A stretch of DNA of 64,000 nucleotides from Geomonas paludis (GTDB lineage: Bacteria > Desulfobacterota > Desulfuromonadia > Geobacterales > Geobacteraceae): NCBI RefSeq assembly GCF_014193585.1, contig NZ_BLXY01000012.1, positions 43,608-107,607 on the forward strand. The letters are read 5' to 3'. The position numbers and the translations under genes were made by a program. The notes under the pieces were generated by a model. The model did no database searches. It saw nothing but the letters and a program-made list of their open reading frames with translations, and was not told the DNA's origin. Of this stretch, positions 9,085 through 19,639 are shown one piece after another; the first letter of the stretch is position 1; every line of letters starts with the position of its first letter.

Positions 9085-9936
9085 ATGAATAAAGAACTCG
9101 AAACTGCGATCATGACCGCAGCGGACCTGCCCACCATTCCCATCGTTGCCATCAAGGTGATGGAGCTTATCGAAAGTGACAGCGCCACCGCAGAAGAGCT
9201 CGCCAAGATCGTATCATCGGACCCCGCCGTTGCGGCGCGCGTCCTGAAAATATCCAACTCCTCCTTTTACGGCTGTCGCCGGCAGATCCAGACCCTCTCC
9301 AGTGCCATCGTCATCCTCGGTTTCAGTACCCTGAGAAGCCTCGTGGTCGCCGCCTCGGTGAAGCAGGTCTACAAGCCCTACGGTCTCACCGAAAAGATGC
9401 TCTGGGAGCATTCCTTCGCCGCCGGGCTCGCCGCCAGGATCATCGCCAGACGCACCCGCGCCGCCAACGAAGAGGAAGCCTTCCTCGCCGGCCTGTTCCA
9501 CGACATCGGCAAGATCATCATGAACACCCTGGACCGGGACAAGTTCCAGGAGGTGATGCAGCACTGTTATAACGAGGGGATTTCCTTCGGGCAGGCGGAG
9601 AAGGGGGTCTACCCCTTCACCCATGACGAGGTGGGAGCGTACGTGATCAGGAAGTGGAACTTCCCGGAGATCCTGACGGCGGCGATCCTGCAGCACCACC
9701 AGTTGGACTTCAGCGAACTGGACGACCCGGCCCTGATCAACCTGACCGCGGTGACCTCGCTGGCCGACCAGTTCTGCCTGAAACTCGGCATCGGGATCAG
9801 GGAACCCCAGGAAGAGATCGACCTCGCCGGTTCCAAGGCGGGTCAGTTGCTGAAGATCACGGAAGAAAACGCGGCCGGGATGCTGGAGGCCTTCGACAAG
9901 GCCTTCGCCGAGGACAAGGCCCTTTTCACCAGCTAG
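9085..9936 (+). CDS. HDOD domain signalling protein
   Basis: Single-domain HDOD protein (283 residues), a family of degenerate HD-type output or scaffold domains common in Geobacter signalling. The HDOD signature LPTIPIVAIKVMELIES occurs at about residues 14-30, followed by LAKIVSSDPAVAARVLKISNSSFYG, ILGFSTLRSLV, and a retained FHDIGK near residue 150. Most HDOD proteins lack full HD catalytic residues, so enzymatic activity is uncertain. The ATG at 9085 follows GGAAGG; a TTG 45 bases upstream is open but less likely. It may act with the nearby two-component pair, but the sequence does not show this. Confidence 0.85.
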   Translation: MNKELETAIMTAADLPTIPIVAIKVMELIESDSATAEELAKIVSSDPAVAARVLKISNSSFYGCRRQIQTLSSAIVILGFSTLRSLVVAASVKQVYKPYGLTEKMLWEHSFAAGLAARIIARRTRAANEEEAFLAGLFHDIGKIIMNTLDRDKFQEVMQHCYNEGISFGQAEKGVYPFTHDEVGAYVIRKWNFPEILTAAILQHHQLDFSELDDPALINLTAVTSLADQFCLKLGIGIREPQEEIDLAGSKAGQLLKITEENAAGMLEAFDKAFAEDKALFTS

Positions 9937-10121
9937 GGCTCGTCGGAGGCGTCCTCGGCTTCGGCGTTCTCAAGCAGCTTCTTCGCCTCTTCGGAGATGC
10001 TGACGCTGTCGGTCGGCTCCGACTTCTGGGCCGGCTTGCCGCGCCTGCGCTGATGCTCCTGCCCCCCGGCATCGGGGTCGATCCTGAGCCCCCCCGAAAT
10101 CCTGTCGACGCTGTAGCTCAT
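9933..10121 (-). CDS. Small hypothetical protein with FlgM-like motif
   Basis: Sixty-two-residue ORF starting MSYSVDRI, with GGGAGGAGG just before the ATG. An alternative ATG lies 12 bases upstream at 10133. It is rich in charged residues and contains DSVSISEEAKKLLE at about residues 38-51. This resembles the helix in FlgM-type anti-sigma-28 factors and related short flagellar proteins, whose motif is usually D-x-V-x-L/I-S-x-x-A. The similarity is short, so the function is not assigned. Its 3' end overlaps that of the convergent HDOD gene by four bases. Confidence 0.55.
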   Translation of the reverse strand: MSYSVDRISGGLRIDPDAGGQEHQRRRGKPAQKSEPTDSVSISEEAKKLLENAEAEDASDEP

Positions 10122-10229
10122 GCCTCCTCCCATCGCTCCTGGTCTGGCGCATATCAACGACCGGCATCTTAGCAGCAAGTCCCAGCTAATGGAAGACAAT
10201 TAATAGGTTGCGGCACCCCGATATCGCCC

Positions 10230-10258
10230 TTGTCTAGCCAAGGGGGGTACTGTATACT
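10230..10258 (+). promoter_or_regulatory. Sigma-70 promoter for the two-component operon
   Basis: TTGTCT (10230-10235), a 17-base spacer and TATACT (10253-10258) give a good housekeeping promoter. The expected start point near 10265 leaves a 30-base leader before the kinase ATG at 10298. Confidence 0.65.
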
Positions 10259-10297
10259 TGCGGCCTTAGTGAAAACTCATATATCGGAAACAACGTC

Positions 10298-11770
10298 ATG
10301 AAACTGAACACAAAGCTGGTGATGATCATGCTCACCATGCTGGTAGTCGCCACGCTGATCCTCTTCATACTGAACCAGTTCAGCCAGAACGACCTGGTGC
10401 AGGAGATCCAGGAGAGTTCCAACGTGGTTTCCAAGGCCATTCAGCTGAGCGTCGAGGACCTGACCTCGGAGGAAGAGTCCACCCGGCTCTCTGAATACTT
10501 AAGCCACGCGAAAAACAAGGGCGTCAACGAGATCAACATCATCAACAACGAAGGGGAGATCATCAACTCCTCCGACCCGGCCCAGGTCGGCAAGAAGCGC
10601 GAGATCAAGAAGCTGGAGAAGGGGCTCAAGCGCCGCGGCGGCGGTGGCGGCAGCTCGCTCAAGCCGTACGACCTGGTGGTCCCGGTCATCGTGGGCGACG
10701 AACAGCTGGGCTACGTGCAGATCAACCTCCTGTTGGACAACATCCGCGACATCCAGCACGCCAACTTCGTGCGCCGCCTCTCCGCCACGGTGCTGGTGTT
10801 CATGGGCGGCATGATACTGATCATCTTCCTGGCGCGCCGCTACACCAGCCCGATTCACCGCCTGGCCACCGGGGTCAACAACGTCTCCGCCGGCGACCTG
10901 AGCGTCACCTTCGAGGCGGAAAGCGGCGACGAGATCGGAGAGTTGGCCGAGAACCTGAACGAGATGGTGAAGAAGCTCAAGGAAAAGGAGCAGCTGGAGA
11001 AACGGCTCTACGAGGCGGAACACCTCTCCAAGGTGGGACAGCTGGCCGCCGGCATCGCCCACGAGATCAGGAACCCGTTAAACTACATAAGCCTCGCCAT
11101 CGACCACCTGAAGAGCGAGTTGCTCCCCTCCTGCCCGGAAAAGGGGGGCGAGCTCGAGTCCATCGCGGACAACATCAAGGAAGAGGTGCGCAAGGCCAAC
11201 TACATGGTGCTCAACTTCATGAACTACGGCCGCCCGCTCAAGCTGAAACTGCAGCGGGTGTGCTACGCCGAGCTGGTCGACAAGGCGATCCACATCATGC
11301 AGGACCGGTTAAGCGAGCGGAACATGCAGGTGGTGCGCGAGATCCCGGCCGACCTGCCGGCGATGTACATCGACCCGGAGCTGATGCGCAACTGCCTGTG
11401 CAACTTCATCAGCAACAGCATGCAGGCCATGACCGACGGCGGCGTCATCACCCTGGGCGCCGTGGTGGCCCCGGAAACGGGTGAATGCCGGCTGAGTTTC
11501 GGCGACAGCGGCGTGGGCATCGACGAGCAGGACCTGGAGAAGGTGTTCCAACCCTACTTCACCACCCGCGAGGCGGGCATCGGCCTCGGGCTGGCCATCA
11601 CCGAACGCATCGTCAAGGAGCACGGCGGGCGCATCAGCGTGGCAAGCCGCAAGGGGGAAGGGACCACCTTCACGGTCATCCTCCCCGCCTCGGCGCTGGC
11701 CCGCAGCGAAGAGCAGGCGCGGCAGGCGACCCTGATCGCGGCCGGCCCGAATGAAGCATCTGGAAATTAA
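10298..11770 (+). CDS. Membrane sensor histidine kinase (HAMP, HisKA)
   Basis: Sensor kinase of 490 residues that pairs with the next gene. TM1 is at about residues 7-26, followed by a periplasmic region of about 135 residues with a Gly run and lysine/arginine-rich segment (KRRGGGGGSS), and TM2 at about 165-183. A HAMP domain follows (SPIHRLATGVNNVSAGDL...), then the HisKA phospho-acceptor motif AAGIAHEIRNPLNY near residue 250. The HATPase domain has N-box NFISNSMQAM, G1 GDSGVGI and GIGLGLAI. The ligand is unknown. The gap to the response regulator is 15 bases, so the two are co-transcribed from the promoter at 10230. Confidence 0.92.
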   Translation: MKLNTKLVMIMLTMLVVATLILFILNQFSQNDLVQEIQESSNVVSKAIQLSVEDLTSEEESTRLSEYLSHAKNKGVNEINIINNEGEIINSSDPAQVGKKREIKKLEKGLKRRGGGGGSSLKPYDLVVPVIVGDEQLGYVQINLLLDNIRDIQHANFVRRLSATVLVFMGGMILIIFLARRYTSPIHRLATGVNNVSAGDLSVTFEAESGDEIGELAENLNEMVKKLKEKEQLEKRLYEAEHLSKVGQLAAGIAHEIRNPLNYISLAIDHLKSELLPSCPEKGGELESIADNIKEEVRKANYMVLNFMNYGRPLKLKLQRVCYAELVDKAIHIMQDRLSERNMQVVREIPADLPAMYIDPELMRNCLCNFISNSMQAMTDGGVITLGAVVAPETGECRLSFGDSGVGIDEQDLEKVFQPYFTTREAGIGLGLAITERIVKEHGGRISVASRKGEGTTFTVILPASALARSEEQARQATLIAAGPNEASGN

Positions 11771-11785
11771 GAGACTGGAGTGGCG

Positions 11786-13153
<1,368 letters not shown>

Positions 13154-13169
13154 GTAGCGAGGAGGCGGT

Positions 13170-15722
13170 ATGAACCTCTTCTCGACGCTGCACCGCTTCA
13201 CCGTTGTCCCCTCGCTCCCCAGGGAGCTCTCCGGGCTGCAACGGATCGCATACAACCTCTGGTGGACGTGGGAACCGGAGGCCATCGGACTTTTCAAGCG
13301 CCTCGACCCGGAACTTTGGCGGGCGACGCGCCACAACCCCCTGGAGATGCTGGGGTGCCTGCAGCAGGCCACCTACGACAGCCTGATGCTGGACGAAGGG
13401 TTCATGTCGCACCTGGCCCAGGTGGAGGAGAGGCTCGACGAGTACCTCGCCTCGCGCACCTGGTACGAGCGGCACGGCAACCCGCGCACGCGCATCGCCT
13501 ACTTCTCGATGGAGTTCGGCCTGCACGAGTCGCTCCCCATCTACTCCGGGGGCCTCGGCATCCTGGCCGGCGACCACCTGAAGTCGGCCAGCGACCTCGG
13601 GCTGCCGCTGGTCGGGGTGGGACTTCTGTACCGCCAGGGGTACTTCCGGCAGCACCTGAACTTCGAGGGGTGGCAGCAGGAGGTCTACCCCGAGAACGAC
13701 TTCTACAACCTCCCCCTGCACCTGGAGCGGGACGCGGCGGGAACGCCGCTTACCCTGGAGCTGGAATACCCCGGCCGCAGCGTGCGGGTGCAGATCTGGC
13801 GCGTCCAGGTGGGGCGGGTGCGGCTCTACCTCTTGGACAGCAACCTGGAGGAGAACACGCCGGCCGACCGCGAGATCACCACGAGGCTCTACGGCGGCGA
13901 CCAGGAGATGCGCATCAGGCAGGAGATCCTGCTCGGCATCGGCGGCATCCGCGCCCTGCGCCTCCTGGGCATCGAGCCCAACGTCTGCCACATGAACGAG
14001 GGGCACGCCGCCTTCCTCGCCCTGGAACGGATCCGGATCCTCATGGAGGAGCGTGCGCTCAGCTTCGGCGAGGCGATGGAGGCCGTTCGCGGCGGCAACG
14101 TATTCACCACCCACACCCCGGTCGAGGCGGGGATCGACCACTTCCCACCCGAGCTGATCGAGCGCTACCTGGGCTGCTACTACCGCCACCTGGGGCTCAC
14201 CCGCGAGCAGTTCCTTACCCTGGGGATGCAGAACCACGGCCGCAGCAACGAGAACTTCTGCATGGCGGTGCTGGCCATGAAGCTCTCGCTGCACTCAAAC
14301 GGCGTCAGCGAGCTGCACGGCATGGTGTCGCGCCGCATGTGGGCCGACGTCTGGCCCGACCTTCCCGAAGAACAACTCCCCCTCACCTACGTCACCAACG
14401 GCGTGCACCAGAAGAGCTGGCTCTCCGAGGAGATGAGCAACCTCCTGATCCGCTACCTGGGCACGCGCTGGCTGGAGCAGAGCGACGACGCGCTCTGGCG
14501 CAAGGTGTCCCGCATCCCCGACGCCGAACTCTGGCGCACCCACCGCCGCGGCACCGAGCGCCTGGTCGACTACGCCCGCTTCAGCCTCCGGGCGCAGCTG
14601 CAGAAACTCGACGCCGGGCCCAAGGAGATCGACCGCGCCGGCGACGTGCTCGACCCGGAGATCCTCACCATCGGCTTCGCGCGCCGCTTCGCCACCTACA
14701 AGCGCGGCACGCTGCTGTTGCAGGACAAGGAGCGGCTGGAGCGGATCCTGAACCACCCGGAGCGGCCGGTGCAGATCGTCTTCGCCGGCAAGGCCCACCC
14801 CGCCGACCACCAGGGCAAGGAGCTGATCCGGCAGATCGTGCAACTCGCCCAGCAGGAGAAGTTCCGGCGCCGCATCGTCTTCCTGGAGGATTACGACATC
14901 TCGGTGGCGCGCCGCCTGGTACAGGGGGTGGACGTCTGGCTCAATACGCCGCTTCGGCCGCAGGAGGCCAGCGGCACCAGCGGCATGAAGGTCGCCTTCA
15001 ACGGCGGGCTGAACATGAGCATCCTGGACGGCTGGTGGTGCGAGGGGTACCGCGGCAACAACGGCTGGGCCATCGGCAGGGGCGAGGTGTACGACGACCT
15101 CACCTACCAGAACGAGGTGGAAAGCAGGGCCATCTACGACCTGTTGGAGAAGGAGATCGTGCCGCTGTTCTACAACCGCGGCAGCGACGGCGTGCCGCGC
15201 GGCTGGACCGCCTTCATGAAGGCGTCCATGCAGACCCTCTGCCCGGTCTTTTCCACCGACCGCATGGTGCAGGAGTACGCCCGGCGCTGCTACCTCCCGT
15301 CCTTCGAGAACTGGGAGCGGCTGAACCGGGACGATCTGAGGCTCGCGGTGGAACTGGCGCGCTGGAAGGAAAGGCTGCACGGCGTGTGGGGCGGGCTTGC
15401 CATCGTGGCGGTCCAGGCCCAGTGCGAGCGGGAGGTGACCGTGGGGCAGAAGGTCCCCATCTCGGTGCAGATCACGCCGGGCGAGGTGCCGCTGTCCGAG
15501 ATCGCGGTCGAGGTCTACTTCGGGGTGCTCGATTCGCGGGGCGCCATCATGGGTGGGGAGGTGGTGCCGCTCGACCCCGCCCCGGACCCGGACAAGGTGG
15601 GGCATTTTGGCGGCGAGCTGGAATGCCGCTTCTGCGGCCGGCACGGTTTTCTGCTGCGGGTCATGCCGCGGCACCCGGAACTGGGCACCGTGTACGACCC
15701 CGGCCTCATCCTGTGGGGGTGA
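13170..15722 (+). CDS. glgP: Alpha-glucan (glycogen/maltodextrin) phosphorylase
   Basis: GT35 phosphorylase releasing glucose 1-phosphate from alpha-1,4-glucans. The 850-residue protein is the short bacterial type without the long animal N-terminal regulatory region. It has an N-terminal DUF3417-like segment (LPRELSGLQRIAYNLWWTWEPEA) and YFSMEFGLHESLPIYSGGLGILAGDH. The pyridoxal-phosphate site lies in QEASGTSGMKVAFNGG near residue 608. The start ATG is preceded by GAGGAGG, 16 bases after the regulator gene, so it may share that transcript. Transcription should stop at the hairpin at 15851-15880. Confidence 0.95.
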   Translation: MNLFSTLHRFTVVPSLPRELSGLQRIAYNLWWTWEPEAIGLFKRLDPELWRATRHNPLEMLGCLQQATYDSLMLDEGFMSHLAQVEERLDEYLASRTWYERHGNPRTRIAYFSMEFGLHESLPIYSGGLGILAGDHLKSASDLGLPLVGVGLLYRQGYFRQHLNFEGWQQEVYPENDFYNLPLHLERDAAGTPLTLELEYPGRSVRVQIWRVQVGRVRLYLLDSNLEENTPADREITTRLYGGDQEMRIRQEILLGIGGIRALRLLGIEPNVCHMNEGHAAFLALERIRILMEERALSFGEAMEAVRGGNVFTTHTPVEAGIDHFPPELIERYLGCYYRHLGLTREQFLTLGMQNHGRSNENFCMAVLAMKLSLHSNGVSELHGMVSRRMWADVWPDLPEEQLPLTYVTNGVHQKSWLSEEMSNLLIRYLGTRWLEQSDDALWRKVSRIPDAELWRTHRRGTERLVDYARFSLRAQLQKLDAGPKEIDRAGDVLDPEILTIGFARRFATYKRGTLLLQDKERLERILNHPERPVQIVFAGKAHPADHQGKELIRQIVQLAQQEKFRRRIVFLEDYDISVARRLVQGVDVWLNTPLRPQEASGTSGMKVAFNGGLNMSILDGWWCEGYRGNNGWAIGRGEVYDDLTYQNEVESRAIYDLLEKEIVPLFYNRGSDGVPRGWTAFMKASMQTLCPVFSTDRMVQEYARRCYLPSFENWERLNRDDLRLAVELARWKERLHGVWGGLAIVAVQAQCEREVTVGQKVPISVQITPGEVPLSEIAVEVYFGVLDSRGAIMGGEVVPLDPAPDPDKVGHFGGELECRFCGRHGFLLRVMPRHPELGTVYDPGLILWG

Positions 15723-15800
15723 CGGGGGACTGCTCCGCCAGGGAGGGGACTGGCTCCGCCAGGTGCCTGTCCCCTTAGTCGGTCAGGTGCAGTCCCCTTA
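15723..15800. repeat. Family A repeats, inverted, after glgP
   Basis: Contains GGGACTGGCTCCGCCAGG joined to TGCCTGTCCCCTTAG, the reverse complement of the copy at 5376-5408, plus partial copies on either side (CTGCTCCGCCAGGGAGGGGA and GTGCAGTCCCCTTAGTCG). The neighbouring partial copies suggest local duplication or nested insertion. Confidence 0.7.
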
Positions 15801-15850
15801 GTCGATTGGGACGGGTCCGGCAAGGACGAATTCAGCAGGTTGAATCAAGG

Positions 15851-15880
15851 GAGGTGAGGCGAGTGCCTCACCTCTTTTTT
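15851..15880 (+). terminator. Intrinsic terminator of glgP
   Basis: Perfect 10-base-pair stem GAGGTGAGGC / GCCTCACCTC with loop GAGT, followed by TTTTTT on the plus strand. Its right arm overlaps the last codons of the convergent flhB. There is no T-run on the minus side, so it acts on glgP only. Confidence 0.88.
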
Positions 15881-16926
15881 AAGCTGTAGACGTAGGCGAG
15901 GATCTCGGCGACGGCGGCGAAGAGCCCTTCCGGGATCTCGTACCCCTCCTCCACCTGGGCGTAGAGCTCGCGGGCCAGGAAGCGGTTCTCCACCAGGGTC
16001 ACGTTGTTTTCCCGCGCCACGATCTTCATCTGCAGCGCCATCTGGTCCACCCCCTTGAAGAGCACCACCGGGGCCGACATCTTGAAGCGGTCGTACTTGA
16101 GCGCCACGGCGTAGTGGGTCGGGTTGGTCACCACCACGTCCGCGGTCGGGATGACCTGGCGCATGCGCCGGCGCGCCATCTGGAACGCCTTCTGGCGCTG
16201 CTTTCCCTTGATGGCCGGGTCGCCCTCGGTGTTCTTGTGCTCGTCCTTCACCTCCTGCTTGGTCATCTTCAGGTTGTCCAGGAAGCGCCACTTGACGAAG
16301 GCCAGGTCGAGCACCGCCAGGATGATCAGCACCCCGCAGGTGTGCAGCACGATCTTGAAGGCGATGTGGCCGATGAACTGCAGGATCCCCTGCAGGTCCT
16401 GGTCGACCAGGAAGATGATCCCTTCCATCTCCTCGGCCAGGATCTTGTAGGCCATGTACCCCACGATCCCCATCTTCAGGAAGGACTTGGCCACCTCGAA
16501 CAGCGAGTCCTTGTTGAAGAGCCTCCCCACCCCCTGCACCGGGTTCAGGCGCCCCAGGTCGAACTTGAGCTTCTCGGAACTGAGGTTGATCCCTCCCTGG
16601 CTGATCTCTACGGCGACCCCCGCGATCAGGCAGACCAGCATGAACGGCGTCAGCATGATGCCCAGGTTGGCGAATTGCTTGATCATCAGGTGGTGCACGC
16701 CGGCCGGGGTGATCTCGATGGTGGCGAGTCCGCCGAAGATCTCCCTCATGGTCCCCTGCAAGGTCTTGAGCATCACGCTGGAAGTGGCGTAGAGCGCCAC
16801 CATGGCCGCGATCAGCGTCACTGCGGAGGTCATCTCGCGGCTGCGCGCTACGTTCCCCTTGCTCTTGGCATCGGAGATCTTTTTACTGGTAGGTTTCTCT
16901 GTTTTGGAGTGTTTGTCGTCGGACAT
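15868..16926 (-). CDS. flhB: Flagellar export switch protein FlhB
   Basis: Component of the flagellar type III export gate that switches substrate specificity from hook to filament. The 352-residue protein has a basic N-terminus (KTEKPTSKKISDAKSKG), four transmembrane segments, and the autocleavage motif NPTH at about residue 264 within VVTNPTHYAVALKY. The C-terminal cytoplasmic domain is complete. It is the last gene of the fliL operon and lies 9 bases after fliR. No flhA is present in the window. Confidence 0.96.
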   Translation of the reverse strand: MSDDKHSKTEKPTSKKISDAKSKGNVARSREMTSAVTLIAAMVALYATSSVMLKTLQGTMREIFGGLATIEITPAGVHHLMIKQFANLGIMLTPFMLVCLIAGVAVEISQGGINLSSEKLKFDLGRLNPVQGVGRLFNKDSLFEVAKSFLKMGIVGYMAYKILAEEMEGIIFLVDQDLQGILQFIGHIAFKIVLHTCGVLIILAVLDLAFVKWRFLDNLKMTKQEVKDEHKNTEGDPAIKGKQRQKAFQMARRRMRQVIPTADVVVTNPTHYAVALKYDRFKMSAPVVLFKGVDQMALQMKIVARENNVTLVENRFLARELYAQVEEGYEIPEGLFAAVAEILAYVYSLKKR

Positions 16927-16935
16927 GGCGAAGGC

Positions 16936-17721
16936 CTAGGCGAGCAGTTTGAACAGGGTGTGCATCTGCTGCACGAACGCACCGAAGCTGCCGTTAAGGA
17001 CGCGCAGGAACACCGGCAGCGTGATGCCGAGGATCAGGAAGCCGATGCCGATGTTGAGCGGCATGCTGACCATGAAGACGTTCATGGCCGGGAAGCTGCG
17101 CGCCACGATCCCCAGCGCCACCGTGGTGGCCAGGAGCGCCACCGAGACCGGCGCCGCCAGCTTGAGGGCGATGACGAAGATGCCGGTGCTGGTCTCGATC
17201 AGGAATTTCAGCAGCCCGCCGCTCACGTGCCAGGCTCCCAAGGGAATGAGCTGGTAGCTCTCCACGATCCCCTTGATGAAGAAGTGGTGCACGTCGAGGG
17301 CGAGGAAGATCAGGGTGGCCAGCACCCCCTCGAAGATGGCCATGGTGGGGACGTTGTTCTGGGTGGTCGGGTCGAACTGGGCGGCGATGGAGATGCCCAT
17401 CTGGGTCCCCACCAGCTGACCGCCGAACTCCACCGCGGCGAAGACGAACTGCGAGATCGCCCCCAGCGTGAGCCCTACCAGCGTTTCGCGCAGCACCAGG
17501 ATCATCAGGGAGAGGGAGTCGGTCTCGACGGGGACGGCCTTCAGCCGGATGATGGGGAAGATGACCAGCGCCATGGCGAAGATGAGCGCCACCTTGATGC
17601 GGTTGGGGACCAGGCGGGCGCCGAACATCGGGATGGCCATGAACAGCGCCGCGACCCGGGCCAGGACCAGGGCGAAGGGGATCAGGTCGGCCAGGGCCTT
17701 GAGCGGGAGGGCGTCGAACAC
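16936..17721 (-). CDS. fliR: Flagellar export gate protein FliR
   Basis: Integral membrane export-gate component of 261 residues with about six hydrophobic segments. Family features include ARVAALFMAIPMFGARLVP near the N-terminus and VAVEFGGQLVGTQMGISIA-like sequence (FAAVEFGGQLVGTQMG) near residue 95. It is adjacent to fliQ with no gap (stop/start at 17721/17722) and is followed by flhB. Order fliP-fliQ-fliR-flhB is conserved across flagellated bacteria. Confidence 0.96.
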   Translation of the reverse strand: MFDALPLKALADLIPFALVLARVAALFMAIPMFGARLVPNRIKVALIFAMALVIFPIIRLKAVPVETDSLSLMILVLRETLVGLTLGAISQFVFAAVEFGGQLVGTQMGISIAAQFDPTTQNNVPTMAIFEGVLATLIFLALDVHHFFIKGIVESYQLIPLGAWHVSGGLLKFLIETSTGIFVIALKLAAPVSVALLATTVALGIVARSFPAMNVFMVSMPLNIGIGFLILGITLPVFLRVLNGSFGAFVQQMHTLFKLLA

Positions 17722-17991
17722 CTAATGCCTCATGTTGGCGATCATGCCGTAGATCTCGTGGGTGAAGTCGCTCATGTACATCATCATCCAGGGGAAGAAG
17801 ATGACCATGGCCACCATGACCGCGATGATCTTGGGAGCGAAGGCGAGCGTCGCCTCGTTGATCGAGGTCACCGCCTGGAAGATGCTGATGAGCAGGCCCA
17901 CCACCAGGGCGCAGATGAGCAAGGGCGCCGACAGCAGTATCACCGCCTCGAAGCTTCTCCTGCCCAGTTGAACTACCATTTCCGGGGTCAT
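17722..17991 (-). CDS. fliQ: Flagellar export gate protein FliQ
   Basis: Small export-gate subunit (89 residues) with two transmembrane helices. Typical features are an N-terminus of the type MTPEMVVQLGRRSFEAVILLSAP, and LISIFQAVTSINEATLAFAPK with the conserved Q-x-x-T-x-I-x-E pattern. It lies between fliP and fliR. A 120-base gap without obvious signals separates it from fliP. Confidence 0.96.
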   Translation of the reverse strand: MTPEMVVQLGRRSFEAVILLSAPLLICALVVGLLISIFQAVTSINEATLAFAPKIIAVMVAMVIFFPWMMMYMSDFTHEIYGMIANMRH

Positions 17992-18111
17992 ACCAACTCC
18001 TATCGATTGAAGGCGCGCAGCGCCTCACACCGTCACCAGCCCATACTATCTTTTTCCGGGTCCACTTCTTCGTCCACGTGGTCCACCGGGTCCACCCAAA
18101 GCCGGAACCGG

Positions 18112-18870
18112 CTATCCGAAGCTCTTCACCAGCGATCCGATGACCAGTCCCCAGCCGTCCACCAGCACGAACAAGAGAATCTTGAAGGGGAGCGATATCA
18201 TCACCGGCGGCAGCATCATCATACCCATGGACATGAGCACCGAGGCGACCACCATGTCCAGCACCAGGAACGGGATGAAGATCAAAAAGCCGATCTGGAA
18301 CGCGGTCTTCAGCTCGCTCACCATGTAGGCGGGAATGAGCGTCATGGTCGGGATGTCGTCGGCGTTGCGCGGCCTGGGGAGCTTGGAGAGGCTGATGAAC
18401 AGGCCCAGGTCCTTCTCGCGCACCTGCGACAGCATGAACTTCCTCAGGGGCGCCACGCCGCGCTTCAGGGCCTCCTCCTGGGTGATGGTCTGCGCCTTGT
18501 ACGGCTGCAGCGCCTGGGTGTTCACCTGCTGCCAGACCGGGGCCATGATGAAGAAGGTGAGAAACAGCGACAGCCCCACCACGATCTGGTTGGAGGGGGC
18601 CTGCTGGGTCCCCAGCGCCGACCGGAGAAAGGAGAGCACCACGACGATGCGGGTGAAGGAGGTGGTCATCATCAGCAGGCTCGGCGCCAGCGAGATGATG
18701 GTCATCACGAAGAAGATCTGCAGCACCACGGAGACGTCGGCCGGCTTGCTGACCTTGCCGACCCCGACGCTGACCGTGGGAAGGGAAAGCGGCTCCGCGC
18801 CCGCGGTCGCCGCCAGTATCAGGGATAGAGCCACCAGGAGCAGCGCCCCCAGTATCTTTTTATGTTTCAC
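18112..18870 (-). CDS. fliP: Flagellar export gate protein FliP
   Basis: Export-gate protein of 252 residues. A cleavable Sec signal peptide (LLLVALSLILAATAGAEP), as in other FliP proteins, precedes about four transmembrane helices. Family signatures include SLAPSLLMMTTSFTRIVVVLSFLRSALG and LIPAYMVSELKTAFQIGF. Its start overlaps the fliO stop by four bases (18867-18870), which implies translational coupling. Confidence 0.96.
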   Translation of the reverse strand: MKHKKILGALLLVALSLILAATAGAEPLSLPTVSVGVGKVSKPADVSVVLQIFFVMTIISLAPSLLMMTTSFTRIVVVLSFLRSALGTQQAPSNQIVVGLSLFLTFFIMAPVWQQVNTQALQPYKAQTITQEEALKRGVAPLRKFMLSQVREKDLGLFISLSKLPRPRNADDIPTMTLIPAYMVSELKTAFQIGFLIFIPFLVLDMVVASVLMSMGMMMLPPVMISLPFKILLFVLVDGWGLVIGSLVKSFG

Positions 18871-19337
18871 GCAAACCCACCGCTTTTGCCGAGTTGCCCA
18901 AGCGGCGCCTCCTTACGGGGGAGCCCGCCGGCGAGAGCCTCCAGCTTCTTCCTGAGCTGGCCCGGGATGAGCGCCGCGGCGCTTTTCTCCTCGACCACCT
19001 CGATCTCTTCCAGCATCTCCACCTGCTTGATCAGGCTCACCCCTTCGCCGCTGTTGGACAGGAGCAGGTATTCGCCACCCACCTCGACCAGCATCAGCGA
19101 CTTCTTGGGGGCCAGGTGCTTGGTCTCCACCACGCGGATGTACCCCGCCGACTTCCCCTGCGGCATCTTCATGAGCTTGCCGGCCAGGTAGTACAGGATC
19201 AGGATGATGCCGATCACCAGGATCAGCGATCCCGCCATCTGCGCCAGGCTCCCCACCAGGTCGGGGCCGCCGCTGTCGGCATGGGCCGCCGCCGGGAGGA
19301 GCAACGCCGCCGTTGTCACCGCCGCGAGCTTTCTCAT
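18867..19337 (-). CDS. fliO: Flagellar biosynthesis protein FliO
   Basis: Assembly factor for the FliP ring. The 156-residue product has an N-terminal signal-like segment ending near PAAAHA, one strong transmembrane helix (AGSLILVIGIILILYYLAG, about residues 35-53), and a cytoplasmic FliO domain containing RVVETKHLAPKKSLMLVEVGG. The start at 19337 overlaps the fliN stop by four bases. A longer in-frame opening upstream runs through fliN in another frame and is not used. Confidence 0.9.
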   Translation of the reverse strand: MRKLAAVTTAALLLPAAAHADSGGPDLVGSLAQMAGSLILVIGIILILYYLAGKLMKMPQGKSAGYIRVVETKHLAPKKSLMLVEVGGEYLLLSNSGEGVSLIKQVEMLEEIEVVEEKSAAALIPGQLRKKLEALAGGLPRKEAPLGQLGKSGGFA

Positions 19338-19639
19338 AGCACCTTGTCCACCCTCTCGTTGGGGCTCACGATGTCCAGGAGCCGGATGCCGAACTTGTCG
19401 TTCACCACCACCGCCTCGCCGCGCGCCACCAGCTTGGAGTTCACGAAGACGTCCAGCGGCTCGCCCGCGAGCTTGGTCAGCTCCACCACCGAGCCCTGGT
19501 TCAGTTGCAGCACGTCCCGCACCAGGAGCTTGGTCCGCCCCAGCTCCACCGTGAGCTGCAGCGGGATGTCCATGATGAAGTCCAGGTTCTTCGGCTGCGG
19601 AACTTCCTTCTGTTCGTCTAAAGCGAGTTTTTCGCTCAA
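19334..19639 (-). CDS. fliN: Flagellar C-ring protein FliN
   Basis: Switch-complex (C-ring) subunit of 101 residues consisting mainly of a SpoA domain: LDFIMDIPLQLTVELGRTK, then LNQGSVVELTKLAGEPLDVFVN, and a GEAVVVNDKFGIRLLDI end. It is the short, non-fused form. It overlaps fliM and fliO by four bases each, so the three are translationally coupled. Confidence 0.96.
   Translation of the reverse strand: MSEKLALDEQKEVPQPKNLDFIMDIPLQLTVELGRTKLLVRDVLQLNQGSVVELTKLAGEPLDVFVNSKLVARGEAVVVNDKFGIRLLDIVSPNERVDKVL

Noticed and set aside
16114..18828. Very long open frame on the plus strand opposite flhB-fliR-fliQ-fliP
   Set aside because: It is the antisense shadow of four well-conserved flagellar genes; composition is His/Asp/Gly-rich as expected for a complementary frame, and there is no ribosome-binding site.
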